From CAVPOO01 sp963707015 (GTDB lineage: Bacteria > Pseudomonadota > Gammaproteobacteria > Thiohalobacterales > Thiohalobacteraceae): a DNA stretch of 64,000 bases. Where the stretch lies: NCBI GenBank assembly GCA_963707015.1, contig CAVPOO010000001.1, positions 310,001-374,000 on the forward strand, read 5' to 3'. Position 1 is the first letter of the stretch, and every line of letters starts with the position of its first letter. Below the pieces are notes generated by a model. That model was not told the DNA's origin and did no database searches. It saw only the letters and a program-made list of their open reading frames with translations. Positions 33,227 to 42,453 of this stretch are shown here, in pieces. The translations under genes and the position numbers were made by a program.

Positions 33227-34447
33227 ATGGAACTTGTCTATAAGAACGAGCGAACCCTTTTCATCATGTCTGCTGTAATCGCCACGGCGCTCTGGCTGGC
33301 ATTCATCGTGGGCACTCTGGGTGTGGCATTGGTCTACATTCTCTTTGTCCTGCTCATTTACCTCTTCGCCCAGTCGGCCTTTATCTCCTATCTCAAAGGG
33401 ACAGCGGTCCGAATCACGCCCGAACAGTTCCCCGACCTGCACCAGCGCGTTGTTCAGGCATGCAAGAAGCTGGGCATGGAAAAAGTCCCGGAAGCCTATC
33501 TACTGCATGGAAACGGCATCTTCAATGCCTTTGCGACCCGTTTTCTGGGACGCAACTTTATTGCGCTGTACTCCGACGTCGTCGATGCCCTGGCCCCGCG
33601 CCCCGATGCCCTGGACTTCTACATCGGTCATGAGCTCGGCCATATACATCGCCGCCATCTGGTATGGGCCCCCCTGTTGTGGCCGGCCAGCCTACTGCCC
33701 TTACTTGGAGCAGCCTACTCCAGGGCCCGGGAGTATACCTGCGACCTCTACGGGCTCGCCTGCTGCAAAGACCCTCAGGACGCCTGCTATGGATTGGCGG
33801 CCCTGGCCGCCGGCGGGGAGCGCTGGCAGACGCTCAGCACAGAACACTATGTGTCACAGACGGACGCGACCAGCGGATTCTGGATGTCCTTTCATGAACT
33901 CATCGGAGACTACCCGTGGCTGGTGAAACGCATGGAAAAGGTACGCGCGAAGGGCAACGCCGCAGTACCGCGGATCCCACGGCGTAACCCGCTTGCATGG
34001 ATCCTGGCCCTGTTCTTTCCGCGGCTGGCACCGGGAGCCGGCGCAGGGGCTCTGCTGTCGCTGATGATTTTCGTTGCCATAGTCGGCATCATGGCCGCGA
34101 TCGCGCTGCCAGCCTATCAGGACTACGTCGCCAGGGCCGGCGCGGCACAGGCGATACAGCTCGCCGCGCAGGTCAAGGACCAAGTCAACGAGTACGTGAT
34201 TAACCGCGAGGAATGGCCTTCCAGCAACGCCGATATCGACTTGGGAGAACTGGCTCATCCCCAGGTATACTCCGTTGATGTGACCGACGAGGGCGTCGTG
34301 TTGATCTTATCCGGTCCACCGCAGGTGCTGGATGGGAAATCCTTTGTCTGGGAGCCCTATGTCCAGGACCATGAGCTCCGCTGGGGCTGCACTGGCGGCA
34401 CACTGGAGGACAAATATCGACCCGCCGAGTGTCGGACTGCACCCTGA
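33227..34447 (+). CDS. M48-family metallopeptidase fused to a type IV pilin-like module
   Basis: 406 residues from the ATG at 33227 (SD AAGGA). Two transmembrane helices occupy 12-50. The M48 domain has FYIGHELGHIHRRH (zinc ligands His135 and His139, catalytic Glu136) and the third ligand region AREYTCDLYG (Glu169, Asp173), as in HtpX/Ste24-type peptidases. At 275-303 the sequence LLSLMIFVAIVGIMAAIALP then AYQDYVARAGAAQAIQL is the hydrophobic helix of type IV pilins, but internal and without a prepilin cleavage site at a terminus. The C-terminal domain (AAQVKDQVNEYVINREEWP to the end, including GCTGG and ECRT Cys pair) resembles a pilin headgroup. Membrane location. Confidence 0.85.
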   Translation: MELVYKNERTLFIMSAVIATALWLAFIVGTLGVALVYILFVLLIYLFAQSAFISYLKGTAVRITPEQFPDLHQRVVQACKKLGMEKVPEAYLLHGNGIFNAFATRFLGRNFIALYSDVVDALAPRPDALDFYIGHELGHIHRRHLVWAPLLWPASLLPLLGAAYSRAREYTCDLYGLACCKDPQDACYGLAALAAGGERWQTLSTEHYVSQTDATSGFWMSFHELIGDYPWLVKRMEKVRAKGNAAVPRIPRRNPLAWILALFFPRLAPGAGAGALLSLMIFVAIVGIMAAIALPAYQDYVARAGAAQAIQLAAQVKDQVNEYVINREEWPSSNADIDLGELAHPQVYSVDVTDEGVVLILSGPPQVLDGKSFVWEPYVQDHELRWGCTGGTLEDKYRPAECRTAP

Positions 34448-34481
34448 CGACCCGCGCTCCCTACGGCGCTGTGTTGGCGAC

Positions 34482-35165
34482 CTATGCGCCGTCTTCCCCG
34501 GCTGCCTCGATGCACCGTGCATCGTCATGCCTCGGTGAGTTCACGTATCTGCTGACCGCAGAGGCGGTCAATCGCTCACAAGGGGCAGAATTCAGACAGG
34601 CCATGAGTGCTGTCTGGTCACTGGTGCGGACATCCAGCCATCGATCATAGTCCCTCGGGTCAACAATGATCGGCATGCGGTCATGAATCGGTCGCATACG
34701 CTCGTTCGCCTTTGTCACGATGATTGTGCAGCTGTCGAATGCGATATCGCCTCTCTCCCAGCGCTCCCAGAGCCCGGCAAAAGCAAACACACCTGTATCT
34801 GGCATACAGATATGGTAGGGGATCCTGGTTTCGCTCTGCTGCCATTCATAAAAACCATCGGCAGGCACAAGGCAGCGCCTGTGCCGGAATGCGTTTCTAT
34901 AGGCAGGCCTGTCTGCGACTGTCTCAAGCCGTGCATTGATCGTACTGTATTTTGTCCGGGGCTCCTTTGACCAGGAAGGCACCAGCCCCCACCGCGCCCA
35001 TGCCATTTCTCTCCCTGCCCCTGTCTGACGAATGATGGGAACATCCTGTGATGGCGCGATATTGTAGCGTGGCCTGAGTTCCGAGATATCCAAGCGCATG
35101 TTCTCCACCGCAAAGAGTTCGATCAAGGCGTGGGCGTCGGTAACCAGCTTATAGCGACCGCACAT
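34482..35165 (-). CDS. SOS-response-associated peptidase (SRAP, YedK/HMCES)
   Basis: 227 residues, normal length. SRAP proteins crosslink to abasic sites in single-stranded DNA. The catalytic Cys2 is at the processed N-terminus (MCGRYKLV), and the family residues are visible in RPRYNIAPSQ, NARLETVADRPAYRNAF, RCLVPADGFYEW (catalytic Glu) and MRPIHDRMPIIV (His). LexA control is common for the family, but no SOS box is visible to me here. Confidence 0.96.
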   Translation of the reverse strand: MCGRYKLVTDAHALIELFAVENMRLDISELRPRYNIAPSQDVPIIRQTGAGREMAWARWGLVPSWSKEPRTKYSTINARLETVADRPAYRNAFRHRRCLVPADGFYEWQQSETRIPYHICMPDTGVFAFAGLWERWERGDIAFDSCTIIVTKANERMRPIHDRMPIIVDPRDYDRWLDVRTSDQTALMACLNSAPCERLTASAVSRYVNSPRHDDARCIEAAGEDGA

Positions 35166-35296
35166 AGTTCATGTTATTCAGACGTGGCGAGGAGCACTTG
35201 CGTTGCATCTGGTTACATTGCGCACACACGGGCAACCGGACCCGCTGACAAAGCACAAACTCTGCAAGTTCCGCTTGTCACAGGCAGTTCGAACAA

Positions 35297-36019
35297 TCAC
35301 CAGGGAATCGCTTGTCCATCCCTGAAAAAACCACCGGTCGGTCCATCGTCCCGCAGGCACGCGGCCCACAGGATACCTGCCGCGCCCTCTTCTACTGAGC
35401 GGTCGGCGTTGGACCCGCCCATGTCTGTTTGTACCCAGCCCGGGCACACAGAATTGATCTTGATCCGGGTATCTTTGAGCTCATCTGCGAAAATGCGGGT
35501 TACCGCGTTCAGTGCCGTCTTGGATAAACGGTAGGCTGGGCAACAACCGTTCATATCCGATAACTGGCCCATCCCTGAGGAGACATTCACGATATTACCC
35601 CGGCCGTTCATCAGCGGGATAAGCGCCTGTGTAACACGCAAGGCTCCATAGGTATTGGTCTCCAGCGTTTTCCGGATCGTGTCGATGTCAGCACCGAAAA
35701 TACTGGCCTGCCCGGGATCCGCCGGGTCATAAGGATCAATGAACACCCCCGCATTGTTCACCAGTATATCCAAACGCCTGTATTCGTTTTTCAGAAAGTG
35801 GGCAAGCGCCTTGACAGACGCCGAATCCGTCACATCAAGCGCATGGAATTGCACCTCCAGGCCGTCTTCATGCAGCTGCCTTACAGCCTCCAGGCCCTTG
35901 TCAACGGAGCGGCTGGTTAGCACGACTTTGACCCCTCTTCGCGCAAGCTGGCGGCACGTCTCCAGACCCAGGCCCCGGTTGCCACCGGTGACCACTGCAA
36001 CTTGACTTGAATCCGACAT
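35297..36019 (-). CDS. Short-chain dehydrogenase/reductase (carbonyl reductase-like)
   Basis: 240 residues. NAD(P)-binding Rossmann motif VVTGGNRGLGLETCRQLA, with DILVNNAGVFID, the catalytic Ser in IVNVSSGMGQLS and Tyr-Lys in CPAYRLSKTALN. The C-terminus SVCPGWVQTDMGGSNA is typical of the carbonyl-reductase-like branch of classical SDRs. Substrate unknown. It lies 18 bases after a small membrane protein gene on the same strand, so the two may be cotranscribed. Confidence 0.95.
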   Translation of the reverse strand: MSDSSQVAVVTGGNRGLGLETCRQLARRGVKVVLTSRSVDKGLEAVRQLHEDGLEVQFHALDVTDSASVKALAHFLKNEYRRLDILVNNAGVFIDPYDPADPGQASIFGADIDTIRKTLETNTYGALRVTQALIPLMNGRGNIVNVSSGMGQLSDMNGCCPAYRLSKTALNAVTRIFADELKDTRIKINSVCPGWVQTDMGGSNADRSVEEGAAGILWAACLRDDGPTGGFFRDGQAIPW

Positions 36020-36037
36020 GTCGATTGTCCCGAGGAT

Positions 36038-36334
36038 TTAACCGCCAGAAGTACCCGGCCACAGCGCAAGCCCGACCCGCAAAAAGCCCACCGCCAACAC
36101 CAGGTTTCCGCACAGCACGATTATGGTTGCCAGCCGGGCACCCTGCCTGATCAGGTCCCTGACGCCGATACCTGCCGCAACGCACGTTACCAGGAACCCG
36201 AACTCGGCCACCAGCAGCAAGGTCAGCAGCGGCAGGCTGTGTTCACCTTCCAGATTCAGAGCACCAAAGCGAAAAAGTATCAGGCCGAGCAACAGGCCCA
36301 GCCCCAATGCCACCCAGGGATAGGGTCGCTTCAT
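36038..36334 (-). CDS. Small inner-membrane protein
   Basis: 98 residues with three hydrophobic segments (VALGLGLLLGLILFRF, LLTLLLVAEFGFLVTCVAAG, IIVLCGNLVLAVGFLRVGLA). No family is recognised. It is the likely first gene of a two-gene unit with the SDR gene 18 bases downstream. Confidence 0.7.
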   Translation of the reverse strand: MKRPYPWVALGLGLLLGLILFRFGALNLEGEHSLPLLTLLLVAEFGFLVTCVAAGIGVRDLIRQGARLATIIVLCGNLVLAVGFLRVGLALWPGTSGG

Positions 36335-36462
36335 AATTTCATGGCCCGGATTCGTGCAGATTGTATCAATGGGTCAACGCACCAAGAAAGTCTTGTCAGA
36401 CAACCTGAAGAAACTTCCACCAGAGCTTGTCTTGACTGCCAGGCACCGAGTCGCTGTCCAGC

Positions 36463-37239
36463 TTACTCGCAGCGACCAATGGAACCCGGTCTACAGCGCC
36501 TGCGATCCACCCAGGTCGTGTTGTCCAGAAGGGCTCCCTCAAGCTCTGCATTGCTGAGGTCTGCCTCACTCAGATCGGCGCCGCGCAAGTCTGCTTGCCG
36601 CAGATCTGCGTCGATCAGGATGGCGCCTCTCAGTATCGCCTTGCGCAAGACAGCGCCCGCAAGCGAGGCATCCTCGAGCTTCGCCCTGACCAGGGTTGCC
36701 TGACTGAGGATAGCCCCAGACAGGTCTGCGCCCTGAAGGTTCACCTGTTCCAGCACAGCTCCCTCGAGGTTCGCCCCGCGCAAAACTGCCTGCGCCAGGT
36801 TGCTGTCATACAGGTCTGCCTCGCGCAGATCGGCCTGTGAAAGATCGGCGTTGGTGAGCTCGGCCCGGTTCATCCGGGCGTTTGCCATGCGGGCTCTGAT
36901 GAATCGGGCATCAGTCATGCGGGCACCGGTCAGGATCACACCATCCATCTTTGCCTCGCTGAAGTCGGCACCGCCAAGCTCGGCAAACCCCAGGTCGGCG
37001 CTGCGCAAATTGGCGCCCGTCATGCGCGCATTCGCCAGATTGCTGCGCACCAGGGTAGCGCGTCGCAGGTCAGCCCCGGCGAGATCGGTGTCCCTCATAT
37101 CGCACCGCGCCCAGTTGACGTCCGGTGCCGGAGGATCCTCACAGCCTGCGTGCGCTGCCGGTGGCGGGCAACTTGCAGAAACCGCCACCAGCAGAATCAG
37201 GCTACGAAATTGGCGTTGAGACCTGCTAATCTTGTCCAT
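36463..37239 (-). CDS. Secreted pentapeptide-repeat protein
   Basis: 258 residues. An N-terminal signal peptide (SLILLVAVSASCPPPAAHAG) is followed by more than 30 A(D/N)Lxx-type pentapeptide units (for example ADLRRATLVRSNLANARMTG, ADLSQADLREADLYDSNLAQ), which build a right-handed quadrilateral beta-helix. Most members are cytoplasmic; the export signal makes this a periplasmic or surface protein. The end has a Cys pair (RRCRPGSIGRCE). Function unknown. Confidence 0.9.
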   Translation of the reverse strand: MDKISRSQRQFRSLILLVAVSASCPPPAAHAGCEDPPAPDVNWARCDMRDTDLAGADLRRATLVRSNLANARMTGANLRSADLGFAELGGADFSEAKMDGVILTGARMTDARFIRARMANARMNRAELTNADLSQADLREADLYDSNLAQAVLRGANLEGAVLEQVNLQGADLSGAILSQATLVRAKLEDASLAGAVLRKAILRGAILIDADLRQADLRGADLSEADLSNAELEGALLDNTTWVDRRRCRPGSIGRCE

Positions 37240-37419
37240 CCCCTTAAAGTATTCTCCCGCCTGGAGGTAAGGCGGTATAGTCGACTACCGCAGCATTTGT
37301 CTTGCTGTGGCAGGAGGCACCGATCCGACCAATCGATCACTGGAAGTCATGCGTAATTTTGACCAATTGCCCGTTTTACGTCCAATCTGCCTTAATGAGA
37401 CCATACCCCGGCAAGCGAA

Positions 37420-38268
37420 ATGCGCACAAGGGCGGTTATCGACGCTGACCGTATGAGTGCCGACAAACATGCTACGCCAGCGGCGATGAAATCAGGGCAC
37501 GGCAAGGTGGTAACTCGTATCGGCTTACTGGGCGCTGGAAACATTGCTCGCATCATTGCGAAACACCAGGATGGCTTCCGGATCACCGGCGTTTTCGACC
37601 GCCATCGTGACCGCCGCGAGGCGATCGCCGGAGACACCGGTGGCGTCGCCTATGAGAATCTCGAGCAATTCCTGACCGGTGATTTCGATGTGGTCGCCGA
37701 GGCGGCCTCCGTTCAGGCCGTCCAGACCTGCGGCGAACAGATCCTGACACAGGGCAAGGACCTGGTGGTATTGAGCGTTGGCGCCTTCGCTGAGCAGGCG
37801 TTTTTTCGGCGCCTCTCGCGCCTGGCTGAAGAAGGTGGCCGTACCATTCACATTCCCAGCGGTGCAGTGTTTGGTCTTGACAACCTCAAGATCGGGCATA
37901 TCTCACCGCTGGACCACGTGACCTTGCGTACAACGAAGCCCCCGGCTTCCCTGAAGCTTGAGGCTACCGAACGCACATGCCTGTTTCAGGGCAGCGCCGC
38001 TGAATGCATTACGCGCTATCCGCGCAACATCAATGTCGCGGTCGCATTGGGTCTCGCGGCCGAACGCGAGGTGAACATCGAACTTTGGGTGGATCCCGCC
38101 GCCACTCATAACATCCACGAGATCAGCATTGCGGGCAAATTTGGTGAGGCGCAGATCACCGTCCACAACGTCCCCTGCCCGGACAATCCATCGACCAGTT
38201 ATCTGGCTGCGCTATCGATTGTCACATTGCTGAAGCGACTGAAACAACCGGTCATTATCGGTACCTGA
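37420..38268 (+). CDS. nadX: L-aspartate dehydrogenase
   Basis: 282 residues as drawn; the true start may be an ATG at 37486 (MKSGHGKVVTRIGLLGAGN). AspDH oxidises L-aspartate with NAD(P)+, in some organisms feeding NAD synthesis. The Rossmann motif is RIGLLGAGNIARII, followed by GVFDRHRDRREAIAG. The family catalytic region with YPRNINVAVALGLAAERE, TTKPPASLKLEA, and IWD-like ELWVDPAATHNIHEI (His) is present. Convergent with the CBS-domain gene. No nadA or nadC next to it. Confidence 0.9.
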   Translation: MRTRAVIDADRMSADKHATPAAMKSGHGKVVTRIGLLGAGNIARIIAKHQDGFRITGVFDRHRDRREAIAGDTGGVAYENLEQFLTGDFDVVAEAASVQAVQTCGEQILTQGKDLVVLSVGAFAEQAFFRRLSRLAEEGGRTIHIPSGAVFGLDNLKIGHISPLDHVTLRTTKPPASLKLEATERTCLFQGSAAECITRYPRNINVAVALGLAAEREVNIELWVDPAATHNIHEISIAGKFGEAQITVHNVPCPDNPSTSYLAALSIVTLLKRLKQPVIIGT

Positions 38269-38342
38269 GCCCGGGTGCAGGGGAAACCAGGGGCAGCGCG
38301 GTCACCGGGTCGCCCACTTGCATCACCCGCGCGACGATTGTT

Positions 38343-38798
38343 TCAGGGCTGGCTGCGTACCTCGCGCTCGTGGTGCTGTTCGCGGACAGTGAGACGCACC
38401 AGATCCGCAAGTTCTCCGGCAAGAACTTCCAGTATATCGTCCAGGGTGAGTATGCCCACCAGCAGACCCGCGTGGTCTACCACTGGCGCGCGCCGTACGC
38501 CTCTAGCACGCATTTTCGCGGTGGTATCCGCCAGTTCATCGTTTTCAGCGAGGATGAGCAGCTCGCTGCTCATGGCATCACCGACGCTGATGGCATCCAA
38601 ATCGACGCCTTCAGCAACCAATTCAATGACGATATCCCGGTCGGTCAGAATGCCGACGGGGGGTTTCCCCCCGGCCGTTTCCTCTACGACAACAACGTCC
38701 CCAACGTGATACTCGCGCATCAGCCGTGCCGCTTCCCGCACACTCTCGGCGCGGTCAACGATCACAACGTTGCGATTGCAAAGTTCCCCGATTGACAT
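38343..38798 (-). CDS. CBS-domain pair protein
   Basis: 151 residues from the ATG at 38798 (SD GGAGGA). It consists of two CBS domains only: VVIVDRAESVREAARLMREY ... VGILTDRDIVIELVAEG and ISVGDAMSSELLILAENDEL ... LVGILTLDDILEVLAGEL. Such stand-alone pairs bind adenine nucleotides and modulate a partner. No partner is identified. Confidence 0.93.
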   Translation of the reverse strand: MSIGELCNRNVVIVDRAESVREAARLMREYHVGDVVVVEETAGGKPPVGILTDRDIVIELVAEGVDLDAISVGDAMSSELLILAENDELADTTAKMRARGVRRAPVVDHAGLLVGILTLDDILEVLAGELADLVRLTVREQHHEREVRSQP

Positions 38799-38979
38799 GC
38801 ATCCTCCTCCGTCCCCTTGGCCCGCCCAGGCAGGCACTCTACCTCATCGAAGAGACCGGCGACGCTGTCACCAGTCCCGGTAATTTTCCAAGCCGGCAAA
38901 ACGGCCTGGCTCCCGCAGGACTCTACTAATAATGAGCAAGCCCCTGTCGAGACGCCGCCTAATGGCGCTGCTTGTACAT

Positions 38980-39330
38980 TCAGGAACCCGCGCCGATGAC
39001 TTTGAGAAAAGAGTTGGCAAGCTCACCGCGGCCCGCCTTGTCCAGGATCTGTTCCGCCGTCTGAATGATTTCAGACAACGGGCCGGTGAAAAGTACCATA
39101 CCAAGCTGCAGGATCGCCGGCGCGTCAGCAATCGGGTTCTGAACATTCCGGTGCGGCCGCGGAAGAAACACCATCTTGATTTCATCCACCTCGGAGGGAA
39201 TCGATTCGCATCCGCCCCCGGGCGCGACGAACTGGAAGAGTTCCTCGGGAGTATGAATCGGCACGCTTTCCTCTTTTAACTCCTGCTCCCCACACTTGGC
39301 CACGAATTCGACGGCAAGGATCGGCTCCAC
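38980..39330 (-). CDS. Conserved-looking protein, unknown function
   Basis: 116 residues from a GTG at 39330, preferred because of the SD AGGAGA; the same frame extends to 39378. The sequence (ILAVEFVAKCGEQELKEESV, LFQFVAPGGGCESIPSEVDE, IADAPAILQLGMVLFTGPLS) is well mixed and globular. Not recognised. Same strand as, and 181 bases upstream of, the CBS gene. Confidence 0.6.
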   Translation of the reverse strand: MEPILAVEFVAKCGEQELKEESVPIHTPEELFQFVAPGGGCESIPSEVDEIKMVFLPRPHRNVQNPIADAPAILQLGMVLFTGPLSEIIQTAEQILDKAGRGELANSFLKVIGAGS

Positions 39331-39662
39331 GGGCGATTTCTCCTGTTTTCGGTTCTCTGACCTCAGACTCGCTATCATAAAGGAGTCGGCTGGAATCGAC
39401 CAGAAGCAAAGACCGCTGACCCTGCCCCGGGAACATGCTACCGTCGGCGTACGCTCAGAAGATGGTGACCACCGACAAATATGTACAGCGAGGCAACGGG
39501 ACGCGCCCTGATAGTCGGCCTCGGGAATTGGATTGGGGCCGGTTTTCTATTCCCTGGCACATACATCTCTGGCTCACTGTATAACTTGAGTCCGCGGCAG
39601 GCATTCGTTATCAATACCTCCTCACGATTGACAGGACCGTTTCTCATGAGGTGTTTTCCCCG

Positions 39663-40130
39663 ATGACATCGAAAGCTAATACCCTGCACGCTATGGTTGG
39701 GTCTCAGCACCCGCGACTGAAACAGGACATCCACGATGGTTGTCTTGAGGCAAAGGCGAAGTCTGTTGCCTCTCGTGCCTATTCCTGCGGCCACGCCATC
39801 CATACAGAGGTCGAGGTGGCAATCAGGATCCTTGACGCAATACTGGACACGCTCCTGCAATCAATGAAGCCTTTTCTGAGCAGCTTCGGCGCACCGGATC
39901 CTCACCTTCCTGACATCGCTCAGCATGTACTGGCACAGTTTGAACAGGAGGTACTGGACGAGTTCCGGAAGGTTAATCAGGATCGGCTTACTGTCAGTGA
40001 ATATGCACGGCTGACCGAGAGCATCCTCGACCAGGAACTCGGGGAATTCAGAAGCCGGGCGCACAGCGCCATCAGCAACATGTCTCATACAGTCCATGAG
40101 GGATACAGTACGCACCGGCAAGACAAGTGA
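39663..40130 (+). CDS. Helical protein, unknown function
   Basis: 155 residues from an ATG at 39663 (weak SD GAGGTG; an ATG at 39651 is also in frame). Mostly helical and acidic (EVEVAIRILDAILDTLLQSM, HVLAQFEQEVLDEFRKVNQD). No domain recognised. It is followed 130 bases later by the mobile element at 40261. Confidence 0.55.
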   Translation: MTSKANTLHAMVGSQHPRLKQDIHDGCLEAKAKSVASRAYSCGHAIHTEVEVAIRILDAILDTLLQSMKPFLSSFGAPDPHLPDIAQHVLAQFEQEVLDEFRKVNQDRLTVSEYARLTESILDQELGEFRSRAHSAISNMSHTVHEGYSTHRQDK

Positions 40131-40260
40131 ACATGGCAAGCCGTTCGAATTACGAGAGGCACTGCTGCGAAGCTCACGTATTTACCGGGACGCGAAAGCC
40201 GAGGGTATTTGCTTCCCAGACATAATGATGAAGGCGCTGCCGGTCCGCAGATACTCAACA

Positions 40261-40578
40261 GCCCGCATTTCTCACCGGGATCCCGGATGCTGGCGCAGGG
40301 CTCGTGTGTCCGCACGCCGCGCTGGGCGGAGCCAGGTAAGCGAAAGGTCCAGTGGACCTTTCGCCTGCGGAGCGGGCTTGGCACAGCCGAGCCCTGGGCG
40401 CGATAAAGTGGTAGCTGTAGCTACCACTTGAGTGAAGCGCAAGTCCGGGCGCGCGAGAACTAGCCAGGGCCGGGATAGGCATTGCCTGATTACACACTGT
40501 CTTTTTCCTGATCCGCACTCTGTTCTTTAACCTCAGTGCATTATGTGACTCTATCGCCGCCCGGTGAGAAATGCGGGC
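40261..40578. mobile_element. Non-autonomous element (MITE-like), copy 2, inverted
   Basis: The same 18-bp terminal repeats as the element at 19429: GCCCGCATTTCTCACCGG at 40261-40278 and its reverse complement at 40561-40578. Read in reverse it matches the other copy at both ends, through the segments with ACTGAGGT and GACAGTGTGTAA, and in the TGGTAGCT palindrome. The interior differs in length and order (318 against 374 bases). The right side has the flank TA, the left CA, so a clean TA target duplication is not seen for this copy. Confidence 0.85.
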
Positions 40579-40664
40579 TAGAACAGGCGGGGGGGAGTGA
40601 GAGTTTCAGTCCCGCCCACCGCGTGGGCCTTCCCACGGCCCGGGCCAACGGCGCAGCGTTGAGC

Positions 40665-41117
40665 CTACGGCTGAGTGGCCGCAATGGCAAACTTGCTGAG
40701 TGCATCCTCGATCTTCGTTATGGTCTCGGCGCATTCCGTGATGCCATGGCGTTCTGCCAGGTATTTCGGATCGTTGTAAGAGAGCCACACCTGACCATTT
40801 TCGTCCTCCCAGATCAGGGCCTTTTGCGGGAGGTCAATCCCAGCGGTTTGCGCGCAAAGCATCAAGGGTGTACCGACTTTCGGATTACCAAAGACAAGCA
40901 GTTCGGTCGGGCGCAGTTGCTTTCCAACCTTGCGTCCCGCCGCCGCATGGTCGACACGCATGAACACTGTCATCCCTTTTTCCTTCAAGGACGTTTCAAG
41001 CCGGTTTGCTGTCGTCTTGACATCGTGAGCACTCTTTATACTGACAAGGCCATTGTCTGCAAACGCCAGCGGGACACAGGCTAAGAGCACCATAAAACCT
41101 ACGAGTAGGCGACGCAC
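40665..41117 (-). CDS. Secreted DUF302 protein
   Basis: 150 residues from a GTG at 41117, chosen because AGGAGG lies seven bases upstream and the signal peptide follows directly (RRLLVGFMVLLACVPLAFAD). The mature part (GLVSIKSAHDVKTTANRLET, FMRVDHAAAGRKVGKQLRPT, LLVFGNPKVGTPLMLCAQTA, LPQKALIWEDENGQVWLSYN) is a complete DUF302 domain, common in sulfur-oxidising and other proteobacteria, of unknown function. Confidence 0.93.
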   Translation of the reverse strand: MRRLLVGFMVLLACVPLAFADNGLVSIKSAHDVKTTANRLETSLKEKGMTVFMRVDHAAAGRKVGKQLRPTELLVFGNPKVGTPLMLCAQTAGIDLPQKALIWEDENGQVWLSYNDPKYLAERHGITECAETITKIEDALSKFAIAATQP

Positions 41118-41171
41118 GGGATGTCCTCCTTTGTCACTTGCCACTTTCGCTCCTTTATACACAAATCTACA

Positions 41172-41197
41172 CAAAAACAAAGCCGCCGACGGCGGCT
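41172..41197 (-). terminator. Minus-strand terminator upstream of the DUF302 gene
   Basis: GCCGCC (41182-41187) and GGCGGC (41191-41196) with a 3-base loop; on the minus strand they are followed by TTTGTTTTT. It would end transcripts from the LysR gene (stop at 41535) before the DUF302 gene, or attenuate the latter. Confidence 0.65.
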
Positions 41198-41534
41198 CAA
41201 GGAAGTAAGGTGGTATTGACCAGAGATTTCGCTATCTTTGCGGGCTACCGCTGCCGGCAGCCTGCCCAACTGTTTGTACGCCGGAACCGGGTCTGAATCC
41301 GTGAACCCGATCCCGTTACGCCGTGTTGCGGGTTTTTGCTGGCGATTTCAGGCACCAGGCGCATGGCCCGCCGTCGTCCAGAATTCGCGTACCTCTGATA
41401 ACCCCGGCCTTATGACCCCAGAAAAAAACGGCGAATTTGCCCCCGATGCGGCTATTAAGCGAACCTGCACAAGGCGCTGCCCATGGGGCACGGGAAGCGT
41501 GGCGAGGGTCGGCTATCACCAGCGTCGCCTGTAC
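41198..41534. other. 337 bases without a supported gene
   Basis: Between the lysR stop codon and the terminator. The plus-strand open frame that crosses it (from 41238) has no SD and runs into lysR; nothing else is recognised. Confidence 0.5.
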
Positions 41535-42431
41535 TCACTGCTGGACATCGCTCACAACCTTGCGGAACTGATCCGCCAGGGCGCGCGCAGCGGGGCCCGG
41601 CGCTTCCTGCCGCCCGTAGATCATGTACAGGTGTTCGCGATACGTACGTCCTTCCCTTAATGGCAAGGGTAAAAGTTGCCCCTGCTCAATCAATTGCTCG
41701 ATTCGGTGCCTGGGCAGCCAGGAAAATCCCAAGCCCGCGCGGATTGCCTCGATAGCATTGTCGATATTGGTCACGGTCCAGCGATGTTCGCCGGGCAGCC
41801 AGCCGGAATCACGCTTGCGCCGAATGCCGGAATCGCTGATCACGACGTGAAGTTCCGGTTCCAGATCGGCGATGGTCAGATCGCGCTGCAGCTGGTGCAG
41901 TGCATGGTCGGGATGCGCCACGGCGATGAATTCGATTTCCAGCAGGACGTTCCCAAGGTAGTGTGGTGGAATGCGACCGCCAATGACCAGATCGGCCCAC
42001 CCTTCGTCGAGCGCATCATCGGCACCCGACATCACGACCTGGGTGAGCTGCACGCGACTGCCGCGACTCAGCGGCTTGAATCCCCGTAAGGCCTCCATGA
42101 GCAGTCTGGCAGGGAAGGCTGCGTCCACCACCAACCGGATCTCCGGTTCCCAGCCTTTTTCGAGACTCGCCGCGAATTCTTCGATGGAATAGGCATCCCT
42201 GAGCAGGTACCGGGCACGCCGCAAGATTGCCTCTCCGTGCTCCGTGAGTTCTGCCTTGCGACCCTTGATGCGCAGCAGTGGCACCCCCAACTGGCCCTGC
42301 AGCTTGCCCACCGCATAGCTCACAGATGACTGACTGCGGTTCAGAAATCCAGCTGCCTGGGCGAATCCACCCTGGTCGACAACGGCCTGCAAGGCTCGCC
42401 ACTGTTCCCGCGTTACGCGGGGAGCGCGCAT
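41535..42431 (-). CDS. LysR-family transcriptional regulator
   Basis: 298 residues, normal length. The N-terminal winged helix-turn-helix is REQWRALQAVVDQGGFAQAA ... QSSVSYAVGKLQGQLGVPLL, followed by a periplasmic-binding-protein-like sensor domain (RLVVDAAFPARLLMEAL, WLPGEHRWTVTNIDNAIEAI). It is divergent from the glutathionyl-hydroquinone reductase and pirin genes, which are its likely targets. A LysR-type box lies next to its own start (42439-42453). Confidence 0.94.
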   Translation of the reverse strand: MRAPRVTREQWRALQAVVDQGGFAQAAGFLNRSQSSVSYAVGKLQGQLGVPLLRIKGRKAELTEHGEAILRRARYLLRDAYSIEEFAASLEKGWEPEIRLVVDAAFPARLLMEALRGFKPLSRGSRVQLTQVVMSGADDALDEGWADLVIGGRIPPHYLGNVLLEIEFIAVAHPDHALHQLQRDLTIADLEPELHVVISDSGIRRKRDSGWLPGEHRWTVTNIDNAIEAIRAGLGFSWLPRHRIEQLIEQGQLLPLPLREGRTYREHLYMIYGRQEAPGPAARALADQFRKVVSDVQQ

Positions 42432-42438
42432 CTGCTAT

Positions 42439-42453
42439 ATCGATAGTTTCGAT
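42439..42453. promoter_or_regulatory. Putative LysR-type binding site
   Basis: ATCGATAGTTTCGAT is an inverted repeat ATCGA-N5-TCGAT and contains the T-N11-A pattern of LysR boxes. It lies 8 bases upstream of the lysR ATG and in front of the divergent reductase gene. Further ATCGA and GCGAT half-sites occur at 42462-42486, in an AT-rich stretch. Confidence 0.55.

Noticed and set aside
36463..37239. Repeats of similar 15-base units
   Set aside because: They are explained by the pentapeptide coding pattern and are not a DNA repeat element.
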